From Brachionus manjavacas (Eukaryota > Rotifera > Eurotatoria > Ploima > Brachionidae), in NCBI GenBank assembly GCA_019054805.1, contig JAHQIY010000008.1, positions 5,131,501 to 5,195,500 on the forward strand: a stretch of 64,000 nucleotides of DNA. The letters are read 5' to 3'. Under the pieces are notes generated by a model. That model saw only the letters and a list, made by a program, of their open reading frames with translations. It made no database searches and had not been told where the DNA came from. The translations under genes and the position numbers were made by a program. Below, piece after piece: positions 44,062-57,300 of this stretch. Each line of letters opens with the position of its first letter. Within the stretch, counting starts at the first letter, position 1.

Positions 44062-46976
44062 ATTTTAAATTAAAAATATTTTCTAAATTTTTAAATTAAT
44101 GTCTAAATTGGATGTCTTTTATCCTTAGAAAGAATTGTCTTTAAAGCATGTTTTCTAGGGATGCACTAAGAAATAAAAACTTTGATATTTAGCGTCTTTG
44201 CAAAACTAAGCTCGGATAGAAATTCTAGAAAATTTCTATAAAAAAATCTAGAAATTAAAAATCGTTAATTTAGCAAAACTGTTTTTTATCTGATTAAATT
44301 TGATAAATATTAAGTTGGATTTTTTGGCACATTTTGTTTGATAAGCAAGATATTGGGTGAAAAATTGATTAATTTGTTCAATCTTTTAAACTATTAAATA
44401 AAAAAAATGTTTTTATCCATTCGCATAAATTTTTAAAAATGAAATTTTTAATTTAAAGGTTTTTTAGAATTTTTATTGAGCTTAAAAAAACACCCAAAAA
44501 TTCTAAAAACCACATCTTACATTCACACTAAAAGAATTGCTGTGTCAATTTGATGCATTTTCGTAATAAAACGCAAAATTTTCTTTTTTTTTCCATAAAG
44601 ATATTTTTTGTATCAAAAACTAATTCTGCCATCAAATATAAGAAATACAATTCTAATGTTGAAAAATATTTTTTTGTTCTGAAATGACAGTGTAAATGTG
44701 ACACTTTTAAAATTTTTTGAATAAATTTATTAAAAATAATAAAGCGAAAATTTTCTTTTAAGAAAGTGCTCTAATTGCTCTTTATTTTAGCCTTAAGAAA
44801 CACTGATTTTAGAAAATGGTACTGTAGTCATAAGACTGTTGTGGAACACAAGTTTGATTGTTAAATGTTCATTCATCGATATAAATTTGACTACGCCGAC
44901 CCGTAGAGATAAATAAAATGAGAATGATAATAATTTTAAAAAATCCATAATATTTTGAGAAAATTTTATAAAAAAATTGTTTTTTTAAAAAATTTTTTTG
45001 AAAAAAATACGAGAGTAAATAAAAAATTGATATTTCTTTTAAAATAATTTATTAAATATTTAAAAAAAATAAAAACAATTGGATAAAAAAGCTGAATAAA
45101 ATTTTGTATGTTAATTTCTCTTAATTAATAATTTTAAATTTTATCATCAAAAATAGGTTTTTAAATAATTTTTTATTTAAATTTTTTTGCAGAAGCGAAT
45201 TTTCCACGGAAACATTTGATGTTCAACTCAATTTTTTCGACTCATTTGATGTTCAACTGCAAATATTTGCCATAATGATTTTTACGAGGATTTGACATTT
45301 TATTTTGTAAATTTATATTATATCACTTCAAAAAAATGTAATTTTAAAATAAAATCGAAAATTGAGCTTAAATGATCTTTGTATATTACGATATTGAACG
45401 ACAATCAACGATTTTTACGAAGAAAAATGTAGATATACCTAATTTTGACTTTTTTTTTAATTCGTTATAATTTGTTAAATTAAATGATTTGTAAAATTTG
45501 AAAATTTTATTGAAAATAATTACATTAAATGGTTGTAAACCTAATTTATATATAGAAGATATTTAGCAAAAAAATTCTAAAATTAAAAAAGTTAAACTCT
45601 GCCGAAATCAACAGATCTAAATCTAATCGAAATGATTTTTATTTTTTTTAGTAATGTAACGTAAATTTACGTAAAATATCGTCTTCTAAACCAATACTTA
45701 CAGTACTATAAAAAAAATCATGCATAATACTTAGGCAAGGTACAAAATGAAAATGAAAACTTCACATCAAAGCATCTAACTGCATTTAATTTTTCAATTA
45801 AGAATGCTTAAAAATCTCTTTTTAAGATAATTTTTGAGCATTATCATGAACATCTGATCATAAAATTAAATTTGACTTTTTATTCAATTTAGGTAATCTA
45901 AAAATTGATGTTAAAAGAAATGAATGCCATGAATTTAATGTTAGTGAAAATAATGTTCAAATATTTAATTTTCAAAAAAAAAAATTAAATTGATTTTTAA
46001 ACAAAAATGATGTCTATTTTTTAGTAACAAATTATTGTCAGGAAATCTACATATCTATCTAAAAATCTTTTGTCCACCAAATAACGAAAATTTTGGTAAA
46101 TAATTGGGTGTGCATTGACAGCGTTTTTTATACCAAAATTAGTATCGATCAAAATTATTTAATAATTCAATTAAATAATTCAATTATTTATTCTTCATTA
46201 TTTAATCTTCTTTTAATAATTCAATTATGTAAACATAACTTGAATTAGTAAATTTTTTTTTTAAATCTTAATAAAGTTTATTAATATTTTGTCCAGGGTG
46301 GTCAGGAAAATTCGAATATCAGTATGATATATCATTTTGTAGATAATTTTGTTTTGATTAAAATGAGCTATAGTTGATTTTAATCCCATGATTTTTGCAG
46401 AAGTTATGATGAAAAAACATCAAAATTTAAGAAATTTATTAAAAAAGATAATATTTTTTTAAATTATCGTTTTTTTTAATAAAAAAGGATTTTTAAAAAT
46501 ATAATTATTAACAAATTTTTATTTTTTTCTCAAATTAAAATTAGTCTTAATTTTTTGAAAATTTCTGATATCAATTAAAAAATTATGGTATTCAAAAAGA
46601 TTCAAAAATATAAAATTCGAACTATATTTAATGGTTATTTGAAATGAATTTCTATTTTATGAGTCTTTTTAGATGAAAAACAAAGAATGGTATTCCCGTT
46701 GCTTACCATCATTTAGCTGCTTTAACATTTTAAAATTTTGTTTATATTTCATTTGAGATAAGAACCTGTAGGGTCTTGTTCAATTTTTAGCTTTTAATTT
46801 GGTTTTGTTTCTGGATAATTTCAAAAAAAAATATTTTTAAAGAACATTTATCTGTAAAAGTTCTTATTTCGGCTAATCGTTGAAAAATAATTAAAAAAAT
46901 ATAATCCAAATTTTATTTTGTATATAGGTCTATTTTTTTATTTTTTTAATTGATAATTAAATATTAAAGTCATGAA
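44062..46976. other. Long AT-rich intergenic region
   Basis: No gene was recognised. A possible MITE-like unit lies at about 45287-45690, with ACGAGGATTTGACA at the left and an inverted GTAAATTTACGTAAAATATCGTC at the right. Confidence 0.45.
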
Positions 46977-47314
46977 TCAGAAGTTTTTATAAATTTTTTC
47001 AGGTGGACGACTTGTTCTTCTAGCATCTCTAAGTTGATATTGGTTCTTAGACAAATTATGGCTAGGACCATCTAAAATAATTAATTAAAAGGAAGAAAAG
47101 TTGAAATAAAATGCTCACTGGGAAGATTTGGCGATTCCTCGGTTCTTTTTGCAAAATTTTCTCCTTCAAAACGAAGATGAGTTTTCCATTCTCTCTACAA
47201 TAAATAATCAAAAAAATATATTAAAAAATCAGTGAAAATACAAACACCGCCAAAACAAAATTTTCTCAATCCTCTCAAAAAAACGCCGACATCTCTCGGC
47301 ACAATTTTAGACAT
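46977..47314 (-). CDS. NDUFA7: NADH dehydrogenase (complex I) subunit NDUFA7/B14.5a, 3 exons
   Basis: Exon 1 is 47314-47246 (MSKIVPRDVGVFLRGLRKFC), exon 2 is 47194-47119 (REWKTHLRFEGENFAKRTEE) and exon 3 is 47071-46977. Exon 3 carries GPSHNLSKNQYQLRDARRTS and RPPEKIYKNF before TGA. Introns of 51 and 47 bp have GT-AG ends, and exon phases add up to 240 nt, 79 residues. The segment LP-GPSH-LS-N-Y--RD-RR is the signature of the B14.5a accessory subunit. It sits on the matrix side of mitochondrial complex I. The protein is shorter than the human one (113), lacking the C-terminal tail. The gene is too split to appear as one long ORF. Confidence 0.85.
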
Positions 47315-48384
47315 TTTTTAACTTTAAAATAAAATTATAGATGAGTTTTTTCTAATTTAGCTTGTTTGAAATTTTTTTATTCATTATATGCATTGTTGCT
47401 TAAAATTTAATAACAATTTTTTTATAATATTCATATTATAAATTCGATTTAAAATCATTAAATATTTTAGAACAAACTTTACATAAGTAAATATAAAAAT
47501 TTAGAGGAATTGTATTCAAAATATGTCCAAAACATCAATCCAAATGATTTAATTTATATTTAAAACTTTAAAAAAAGATTTTCCATTTAACTCCATTTAT
47601 TTGTATTTGTGAAAAAACATGATTAATAAAAAAAACTTTTTTCTTTAGTTTCTAGCTTTTCTCTCCTTGTTTAAATGTGCATAATTCAAACATTTAGTAT
47701 CACATGAAAAATTATCTTTCAATAGGTGTTTTTTCATCAGCTTTTGGATGTATATTGAAAGTAATGAAGTTAATAGGTTGCTTATTGATCTTGTCCAAGT
47801 GAATTATTTATTTGAACTCAAAAGATGATTTTAATATTTTATTTTGTCATGCATTAAATTCATTTAAACATTTCTCACTAATGAAAATATTGTCTAAAAA
47901 ATATCAGAACATTAAAATGAGAGAATTGTTTGTATATATTATTTTTATTTTTATTATTATTACTTATTTCAATGAACGTCTTTAAGGCGATGTTAAAAAC
48001 AAAAAATTAGATAAACAGGTTTAAAGAAATTAAAGACAAATGTTTGAATTTATTCTAAATAAATTTATTTATTCTTTATTTCGATCTAGAAGGCAATAAT
48101 TCAATTCAAATAAATGGTACAATTTTAGCCTTTCATCAAATTTAGTTGAATCCAACAATGTTTATAGAGTAAAAACTTCTTTAAACTTTATTAATCATTC
48201 ATTGCCTTTTGGTTTTCGATAGGTAGACCAAGATAAATCAAGCTAGATTCTTGAGCAATCTTTAAGTCATTAAATATAATAATATTTTTAAAATTTTTCA
48301 AAAAAGAGATTTTTGTCGATTTAGAAGCATTAAATTTCATCTTCAAGTCTTCTATAAGTTCGAATAGTCTATTAAAACTATTAT
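47315..48384. other. AT-rich intergenic region
   Basis: No gene was recognised. A retroelement-like (AAT)n stretch with GAACGTCTTTAAGGCGATGT is present near 47945-47995. Confidence 0.45.
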
Positions 48385-48590
48385 TATTTATTTGATTTTT
48401 TTATCTGTGTCGAGCGAAAGCTTTTCAAGCGTGTAATTAACCTACAGAAATTAGTAATTAAATAATTTAAGTAATTAAATGAGTTTAAATTTTTAATTAA
48501 AAAATAAATTAATAATAAGTACGAACTGGAAAATATATGAACAGTTCAGAAAAAGAAGAAAAAGTAAGGTTATTCTTTATTTAGTTAGGT
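48385..48590 (-). mobile_element. LINE-A 3' UTR fragment
   Basis: Hairpin CTGTGTCGAGCGAAAGCTTT at 48405-48424 with a tail complement (ATTATTTATTTGA) and the 3' UTR block GAACAGTTCAGAAAAAGAAG near 48540-48560. Its sequence just after the hairpin has been replaced by the left arm of a 34 bp inverted repeat. Confidence 0.6.
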
Positions 48591-48644
48591 ATTTATTTTA
48601 TTTGTAAGCAAATTACTAATTTCTGTAGGTTAATTACACGCTTG
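48426..48644. repeat. Perfect 34 bp inverted repeat
   Basis: 48426-48459 (CAAGCGTGTAATTAACCTAC...) is exactly the reverse complement of 48611-48644. The 151 bp loop holds the LINE-A 3' UTR piece. Confidence 0.85.
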
Positions 48645-48962
48645 ATTATATAAGTAAAATGAAAATTTTTCTTAAAAGACCTCATGTTCAAAGCATTTTT
48701 ATTGAATTGATTATATAAAGTTTATCAATTTTGAAGTATTTAAAATAATAACCCCTTAAGCATTAGAAATTATAAAAATGTTTAGAAATATTTTTTTAAC
48801 AAGAAAATGTTAAAAAATCTCTTTTCATTTTTTGAAAAAAAGCTTAAAATTGATACTTTTTATTTAATCAATTCAACAAAAATAATCAATGAGGTAACAA
48901 ATGAATTTATAAAAAAAAATCTTGTCATAAAATGTTATTAAAATGAAATGCCTATTTCGGTA

Positions 48963-49137
48963 TTGTGAAATTTTAATACAAATTTAACAAAAATTCTTCT
49001 TTTTTTGATAAATCAAAGCTAATGATAATACTGCAACATAGTTTGTTGTACCTTTTTTTAAACGTATTATATTTTCTTTAATTTTATCTTATCAAAAAAG
49101 AAAGAATTTTTGTTCAATTTGTATTAAAATTTCACAA
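48963..49137. mobile_element. MITE with about 50 bp terminal inverted repeats and TA flanks
   Basis: The left end, TTGTGAAATTTTAATACAAATT, continues to about 49010. It matches the reverse complement of the right end (49089-49137) with about two mismatches. Both ends are bordered by TA (48961-48962 and 49138-49139), as in Tc1/mariner-type insertions. The core contains AATACTGCAACATAGTTTGT, shared with the element at 52937-53134. It lies 200 bp upstream of the GCN1 start. Confidence 0.7.
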
Positions 49138-49342
49138 TATCGCATATTTCGTAATTCTGCGTAATTTCTTGATTCATTTGTTTAGAAACAAACCACAAAT
49201 ATTTTAAAAATGAATTTCGTACATGTAGCTAAAACATTTTAGATAAAATAAAATGCAAAAAGTTTTGCTTTTAAATTTTAAATAAATAATTTAAGTATAT
49301 TTTTTTAATGCCACATGTTATTTAAAATAAAGTTAAATAAAA

Positions 49343-51297
49343 ATGGAAATAATTAAAGAATTTGCCTACAAGTCAACAACTTCGAGTTTAAACGAGCGAA
49401 ACAGCCTATTCGAGCGAGTTTTTAAAGTACTTGAAAATCGCTTAGAACAAAATGTTCCCGAAGCAGCGTTCAAAGTATTGGCAAAATTAAACTATTACCT
49501 CTTCCCAATCTATATCGACAAGCAATCAAAAGAAAATTTAATTAGACTAAATTATTTATTGATAGACATCGACTACCAGTCATGTGCAAAAATCATCCTA
49601 ACATCCTTGGAATTGCACTCGAAAAATTTAATCGGCCATCCTAACCGATCGTCATCCATGTTGAGTTTATACGGCCAGGATATATTGAATGGCTTCATTA
49701 AGAGTGCTTTGGTCAATAATAAAATTGACACTCTAAACATTGAAATAGAAAAAATTTCAAAAATTTACTCAAACTTCACTTTGGCTGCCTACTCTTATAA
49801 TAGTGGAAAAAAATTTTTTCCAAGCTACAAGAAACTGAAGTATATTTTGGACAAAATTCCTATAATGTGCCAAAAGTTTATCTCTTCACTACAAAACGAT
49901 AGGGAAAAGCCGGTCAACAATCTTTTATTTTTCGGCTATCTGCTTAAATATTTGTGCGATACCAAAAACAACTCTGGGTTTGAAGAGCTAAAAAAATCAG
50001 TTACCAAAATTTACGTGGATAGTTTGATAGGATCACGTGCAAAATTAGACTTCTGGTTGGTAGAATCTAGCAATTTTATGCTGAAGTACATTACCGAAGA
50101 AGATTTTAGAGCTCAATTTGTGCCAGAACTTAAGCGATCATTGCTCAGAAATCCGGAGATAATAATGCAAAGTTTGGCACTAATTTTCCAAGATTTAAAA
50201 ATCGATCTAGGCAACTATTTAACTGAATTTCTGCCCTTGTTAAATGCTCAAATAATTAGCAAAGAAGAAAGCTTACAGACTGAATCGATTAAAGTTATCC
50301 AAGCTCTATCGAACCACTGTAAAAGTGTCGAGTCTCTACAAAACATCATCAAAAGCCTCTTCGGACAATTAAATAGTGCTCAAGGAAAATTATTTACTCA
50401 AAATCAGAAGCAATCTTTACTAACAGCAATCGGCTTCTGCTCAAATGACACATTGAGCCAAGATATACTACCTTTTCTCTTAACACAATTCAAAGATTAT
50501 CTTAAAACAGAAACAAATGAGCAGACTATAATACATGCATTTCAAAATTTTAAAAACCTCCTGAAAAGTTTCAAAATGAAAAATCTTTCACAAGAAGCGA
50601 TTCTGAATTTAAAAGAATTTTTCAAAATTCAATTAAATACAACTAATAATAATAACATTCGGAGTAGTATTCTCCAAACAATGGCTTCTATTTTTTGGAT
50701 ACAACAATTGAGACCATACGCTGAAGACTTCAACACCCTTTGTACTAAATCTTTGGAAAAGGTGCAGAGTATGGTTATGTCGAATAGCTCTTTAAGCAAT
50801 GAAGCAATTTCGGCTTCATTAATTTTGGCGTTGGATTCAAAAAGTATCACATCTACGGAATCAGAGATTCTGGCTTTGATTGATTCAAAAAGAGCAATTT
50901 TTACAAATGAGAAATTCGTATCTGGTTTGAATGAAAATGGTCTAGCGGTCTTCGTTCTTTTAGTCGAACAGCTTTTAGAAATTAATACCATGAAAGAGAT
51001 TAAATTTGACATAAAGTAAATTTTAATTGTTTTAAACATTGTTAACTTAAGGAAAAAAAAATAATAACTTAATAGCTTTTTTCTAAAAGCCTAAAATTAT
51101 TTCTGTATATTTTATCTGTTGATAAAATTAGTTTGGCACCTCAGATGGAATTTTCTTGCATCGTAATGAACATAATTTTTTTGCAAAAGCTTGATTTAAA
51201 AGTTACCACTAAATAAAATATACAAAAGTAATTTAGGCTTTTAGAAAACAGAATTTACTAGTGTTGGTATTTTTTTCAATTCATTCTGCTTTTTTAT

Positions 51298-51331
<34 letters not shown>

Positions 51332-54300
51332 GCTAAAACAGGTTAATTGTAGAGCAAGCTATTGCTTGATATCTTAGCAATTTTGCGCCTTCACACCTTG
51401 AAGGCTGCTGAATCGTGTTCTTTTCTTGAAGAGGTTTTTGCTTCTGGATGTAATAGTCTCTGTTGTTAAATTGTTTCAATTGCCAACAACTCTATTCAAC
51501 AGAAAATTTTCTCTGTAGCCATTCTTGGTTAACTGATTTTCCAGACAGTTTTTGCTTCCGCGAACGCTACGCGATGGTCCATCAACTGTAATTGAGCTCA
51601 TCAACTTATTCGGGTTGTGCAAGTCCTCTATACTTAGTCCAGTACTTATTTTGAAGTACTCAATTAAGTCACCTCTTTGTCTCCTTTCCTCTGGTGTTGT
51701 CAAACCTAGCTTTTTGAGTCTGCAACCGTACGGTAAGTCCTTTATGATTTTAACCAGTTTAGTTGCTCGTCTTTGAACTCTTTCAAACGCTGCAATATCC
51801 TTTTTTTTATAAGGATTCCACACTGCTATAATGTATTCCAAGTGTGGTCTTACAAATGCAATATATAGTTTTCGAAATGTCTGTAGGGTCCAACATTTGA
51901 AAGCTTTTTTCAACATAGCGAGAACAGTATTCGCTTTGTTGGCAGCATGAAAAACCTGAGTGTTTCATTTGAGATTGCTAGTAATGATGATGCCTAGGTC
52001 CCGTTCTCTTTCAGTTTGATTAGGTGGTTTCCCTTTCATTTTCAAGCTAATTGAAAAGTGCTTGATTGAACGCCATGAATTTGCACTTATCATCATTGAA
52101 CTCCATTTGCCATGTATTTGACCACTTAATCAGTTGATTTATGTCATTTTGTAGGTTAGTTAAATCCATTTGGTTCCGAATAATAGATACAAGTTTTGTA
52201 TCATCAAGTAGTTTTACATTTCAAGATTTCTTTGTTTTAAAATTATTTTTAGGAGAGAGGAATATAAAAAAGATAACTCAAAATTAAAAAATAAAACGAA
52301 TTTTTTTTAAATAAGAAAATTTGACATGATATATAATTATATATAGTTTGTATTCCTAATAATTTTTTTCTTAAACAGATCTAAAGGATTCATTGAATCT
52401 ATTAGACTTGGCCACCAACATTTTTGACCAATTTTTTCACTGATTTTTTCTTTAAATGTAAACATCATGGAAAAAAATCTTATCCATCTCATTTTTAACT
52501 ATGTCTTAATTCTCTTTTTAAATTAAAAACATCAAAAGCATTTAATTTTATAATTATTTATTTTCTTTTTATTAATTCTTCTTTTTTCTTTTTATTGAGA
52601 CAAATGAAGTTATCAAAATTTATAAAACAAACAAATAAAAAAACTGGAAAAATACAGACTTTTAAATTTTAGGACAAAGAGCTCTTTAAAATTCTTTATA
52701 TTTGCTAATTTGCTAATGAGTATGCATTACTTTATTGCTTTTTTAAATGATTAAGGTATCATTGGCGCTTACATTTAGGTAAAAGGCAACTTGACCACAC
52801 GATTAAACAATTTAATTTTTAAAAAAATGATATCTAATATTAATAGGACAGTTTATTTTGAAAAAAATATTATCTACATATTTAATATACTAATAAATAC
52901 TTTTTTAATTAAAAATAAAGTTTTTATAATATATTGAAAAATACTGCAGCATTCTTTGCTGCACATTTTTTACCTAAATTAATTTTTCATTTTTTTTTAG
53001 TTAATCAAATCAATAGTCAATTAAAATTAAAATTAAAATTGATATTTTATTATTTGTCTTTTTTACCTTTAGAAAAATAATCTAGGTTAAAAAAGGTGCA
53101 ACAAAGTATGTTGCACTATGTTGCAGTATTTTTTAAAATATTCTTTATTAACTTAAATTGTAATCTATCAAAAAATTAATTATTTTTTTTCAATTTGTAT
53201 TTGAATGTCTAATACCTTTAATTTAAAAGTGTTGGTTATTAAAAACTTTTTTACTGTCTAAATTTTCCATTTTTTATTTTTAAATTAGTAATTTGGGAAC
53301 ACTAACTGACTAAATTTTATTTATTTATTTATTTATTTAAAAAAAATTTGTACCCAGGGGTTTTAAATAGTTGGCTCAATAAAAAGTTTTTGTTCTTTGA
53401 GACCAAATAACTATCTGATAGAAAATAATTTAAAAATACATAAGTTACAAATTCTGAAAGAGAAAATATTTTCCTAAAACAAGATTATTTTTATTTTTGT
53501 AATAATTTTGTAAAATCAAAAAAGAGCAGTTTTTTATTTATAATCGAATCTCGTTTGTCCGGTGTGAGTCACCTAAAACCCTCTTATTTTCAATTAAAAA
53601 TAGACAAATTTATTTTAATTATTAATGAATCTGAAATTATTCAATTCTACATATTTTTAAATGAACTTCATTAGTAGAAAAAAATTAATCATGATCATAA
53701 AGTTCAATTTTCCATTTTAAATAATTTTTTTCTCAAATTTTAGCAGTTGGATTATTCCATATTTATTCATATTGATGAACCCGAAATTCAGTATTCGATG
53801 TGAAGCTCAAAATTCCTTAAAAAGAGTACTTAACTGGGCTCCTTACTCTTTGATTGAATCAATTTTTAAGTTGATAGAAAAAACCATAAATTTGTTTCAA
53901 CCAGACAAGAACCAAAGCAAACAGGACACAACTAATCCGAAGAATTGGCCATCTAGGAAATCATTATGTGAACTTTTACTCATCATTTCATCTGTAGAAA
54001 ATCTCAACAAATCCCAAGTAGAAGATTTAAGTGTCAAATTTATATTGATCTCCAATTTAGACTTTTGTTTCACAACAGACAAATTTCTGTACGAAAAGTG
54101 TCTCATTCAGTTGTTAAAAAAAAATCCAATAGATAAAACCGACTTCAGGCAATTGATCAGAAGTCAAACAGAAAATTTGATAAATGTGACCATTGAATCA
54201 GAAAGCTTGGATGAAAAGCAGCTAAATGCTGTTGAAACTTTATGTCGACTGGACTACAGAAATTACTTGAAATCAGCCGTGCAAATAGCAATAGACAATT

Positions 54301-57300
54301 TGAACAACAACTTAAGCAAACTTAGTAGCATTGGTAGTTTAGAATACCAAATAATGAGAACTAAACCTGGCGACTTGTTTGATAAATCATTAATTGAGAA
54401 TTTTTTGAAGCAACAAAGAGAGGCCTCTTCGCAGACAAACATCAGACGTGAAAATAAGACTTATTCTTATAAAGAACAACTGGCTGATTTGGAATTGAAG
54501 AAAGAGCTCGAGTCAAAGAAAGGAGCAAAAACTGAGGAGTTAGTGTCCTTGGAAAAAATAAGGGCTCAAATGAGCAAAAAGCAACAGGATTTGTTAGATG
54601 CACAAATCGAAAGAGAGACTAGCATAAGAAACGAAATGACCAAGTTAGACAATTTGGTTAGAAAATCTTGCTCCATCCTGATACATTCTATAAGAGGCAA
54701 TATCGAAGAATTCTCATTTCATATTCTTAAGCTTACCAGACTCTTCAGCTTGCTGATTAGATCACCTTTGTGTCTCAACCATATCATCAGTGTTTTTAGG
54801 GAACTTGAGCTCAACAGCCAAATATTGTTCGCTTTTATTCGACTCTCAAATCCTGCAGTTGATCTTGACCCTTGGTGGACTCAGGAGCCTTTGGATCAAA
54901 TGGTAAAGAGAATACTAAAAAGTATGAATGAAGAAAAAGGTTTTAATCCAACAAAACCGGCGTTGTATCATCCATTTTTGAAATGTGCCTACCAGCATAG
55001 ATCTTTGGAAGAAAAAGACTACGAAGTGATTTTGGAAATTATTGAGAAATTTTGCCTGCATCGCTACAATCAACTTGATCGTCATCTTAAATCACATATT
55101 CCAGATTTTAGATTTATCATCGACAATTTTCCAAGTCGGGAATTTATCAATATATTACTCAATATTATTATTGTTTCATGTGAAAGAAATCTAAGTTTTA
55201 ATCTCTCAACCAAATCTGGCGAAACTCTTCGATACATAATTGCATTCACTAATAAATTGCTGACTAACCCGGACATAGATTTAATGGACAGCAAAAGTGA
55301 ATTTATCAAAATTTATAACTTTGAATTAAGCGAGCTGATTGAGGGACTCTTTTGTGAGCTCTATTCTGTCAGAGAAACATGTCTCAACTGCCTAAGCATT
55401 TTAATAAACAACAGAAATTTATTTTTGATTGAAAAGCCCAATTTTATGATAAATGATGATGTTTACTGTCAATTGAGACATCGATTAGCAGTCAATTGCC
55501 ATGACGTGTCAGAGTCCAACATAATGGTAGCATGTAAAATCTGGAAAGAAGGTTCGTTTGAGTCTGATGAGCAGCTTTGCTATGAATTGATCAACGATTT
55601 AGTGCATCCTGCTGAGAATGTGCGCTACGGCGCTGCAAACGCCCTTGCCCATTTAGTCAGCGAAAAACATGGGTGCTTGGTCGAAAGTGTAGTCCAGAGC
55701 CTAATTGAGCTTTACAAGAAGCACATTGTTTTGAAGGAACCAGAAAAAGACCAATTTGGCCGCATTGACCCGCATCAAATTGCCATCGATGAGTATGACA
55801 AAAGAACTGGAATAGCTCAAGGGTTCACCAAACTGTCCAAGTCAATATCAACAAGCAATCAAAATTTAATAATTAAAGTGTTCGAATTTTTGATTTATGA
55901 GGGAATGAATGACCGAAATGTGATGGTGAGAAACAAAATGCTCGAGGCATCCATTGAATGGGTCAATGATCATGGCAAATCGAACATAAGCAGCCTTTTG
56001 CCTCTTTTCGAAAATTATCTCGAAGAAGCGCCAAAAGACGCGTCGCACGATGCGGTCAGACAAAGTGTCATCATTTCGATGGGCACTTTGGCCAAACATT
56101 TGGACAAGAACGACACAAAAGTGGCTCCAATCATTGGCAAACTGGTCAAGGCTCTGCAAACGCCATCACAACAAGTGCAAGAGGCGGTAGCAAATTGTTT
56201 GCCGCCGTTGATTGCGTCCATCAAGTCCCAAGTGCCTAATTACATTGACCAATTGCTCAATGAACTTTTGAATGGAAAAACTTATGGCGAGAGGCGAGGT
56301 GCAGCCTATGGCCTGGCGGGCATGCTCAAAGGATCCGGAATGCTCTCGCTAAAGCAACTAAATGTGCTTCAGCGACTAAATGAGGCTATTAACAACAAAC
56401 AAGAGGCCAAGCATCGAGAAGGCGCCCTAATCGGCTACGAAATGCTCTGCTCACTATTTGGAAAGTTTTTCGAGCCGTACAGCGTTGAAGTGCTGCCAAA
56501 TTTGCTGCTTTGTTTTGGCGATGCGGACGAGTCGGTGCGGCAAGCAGCCGACGACTGTGCCAAAGCCATCATGAAAAACCTAACGGCCACAGGCGTCAAA
56601 ATGATCCTGCCAAAGCTGCTCGAAAGACTGGGCGACGATGAGTCTTGGCGAACAAAGTGCGGCTCTGTCGAACTGCTCGGAACCATGGCTCATTGTGCTC
56701 CCAAACAACTCTCCACTTGTTTGCCAAACATAGTGCCTAAGCTTATCGAAATTTTGTCCGATTCGCATGTCAAAGTTCAAATGGCGGGCGCCCAAGCTCT
56801 GCGCCACATCGGATCTGTGATCAAAAATCCGGAAATTTTGTCCATAACCAACATTTTGCTGGAAGCGCTGCAAGACCCCGCTGTGAAAACATCAAAAGCG
56901 CTGCAAGTGCTGCTGCAAACAAAGTTTGTTCACTTTATTGACGCTCCATCGCTCGCGCTCATTATACCAGTGGTCAAACGAGCTTTTCAGGACCGTTCCA
57001 CAGAAATCCGCAAGATGGCAGCTCAAATCATGGGCAACATGTACTCTCTGACTGACCAAAAAGATTTGGTTCCATACTTGCCGTCCATACTGCCCGGTCT
57101 CAAGCTCAGCTTGCTAGACCCAGTGCCCGAAGTGAGAGCTGTGTCCTCGAAAGCTCTGGGAGCCATGATCAAAGTGATCGGAGAAAATGGTCTGGCGGAA
57201 ATAATTTCGTGGCTGATGGAAAAGCTGGTGTCCGAAATTAGCTCTGTGGATCGGTCAGGCGCCGCCCAGGGACTAAGCGAAGTGTTTGGAGCGTTGGGCG

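Larger units (their letters stand above)
51016..53743 (+). other. GCN1 intron 1 (2.7 kb), enlarged by mobile elements
   Basis: Bounded by GTAAAT and TTTTAG. It contains a CR1/L2-like retrotransposon remnant on the minus strand (51299-52240) and a MITE-like element (52937-53134). A further (TTTA)n retroelement-like tail next to TACCCAGGGGTTTTAAA lies at 53310-53370. Other introns in the window are about 45-130 bp. Confidence 0.85.

Noticed and set aside
49343-51019. Separate 558-residue gene upstream of GCN1
   Set aside because: It matches the GCN1 N-terminus, ends at a GTAAAT donor, and joins in phase to the exon at 53744, so it is GCN1 exon 1.
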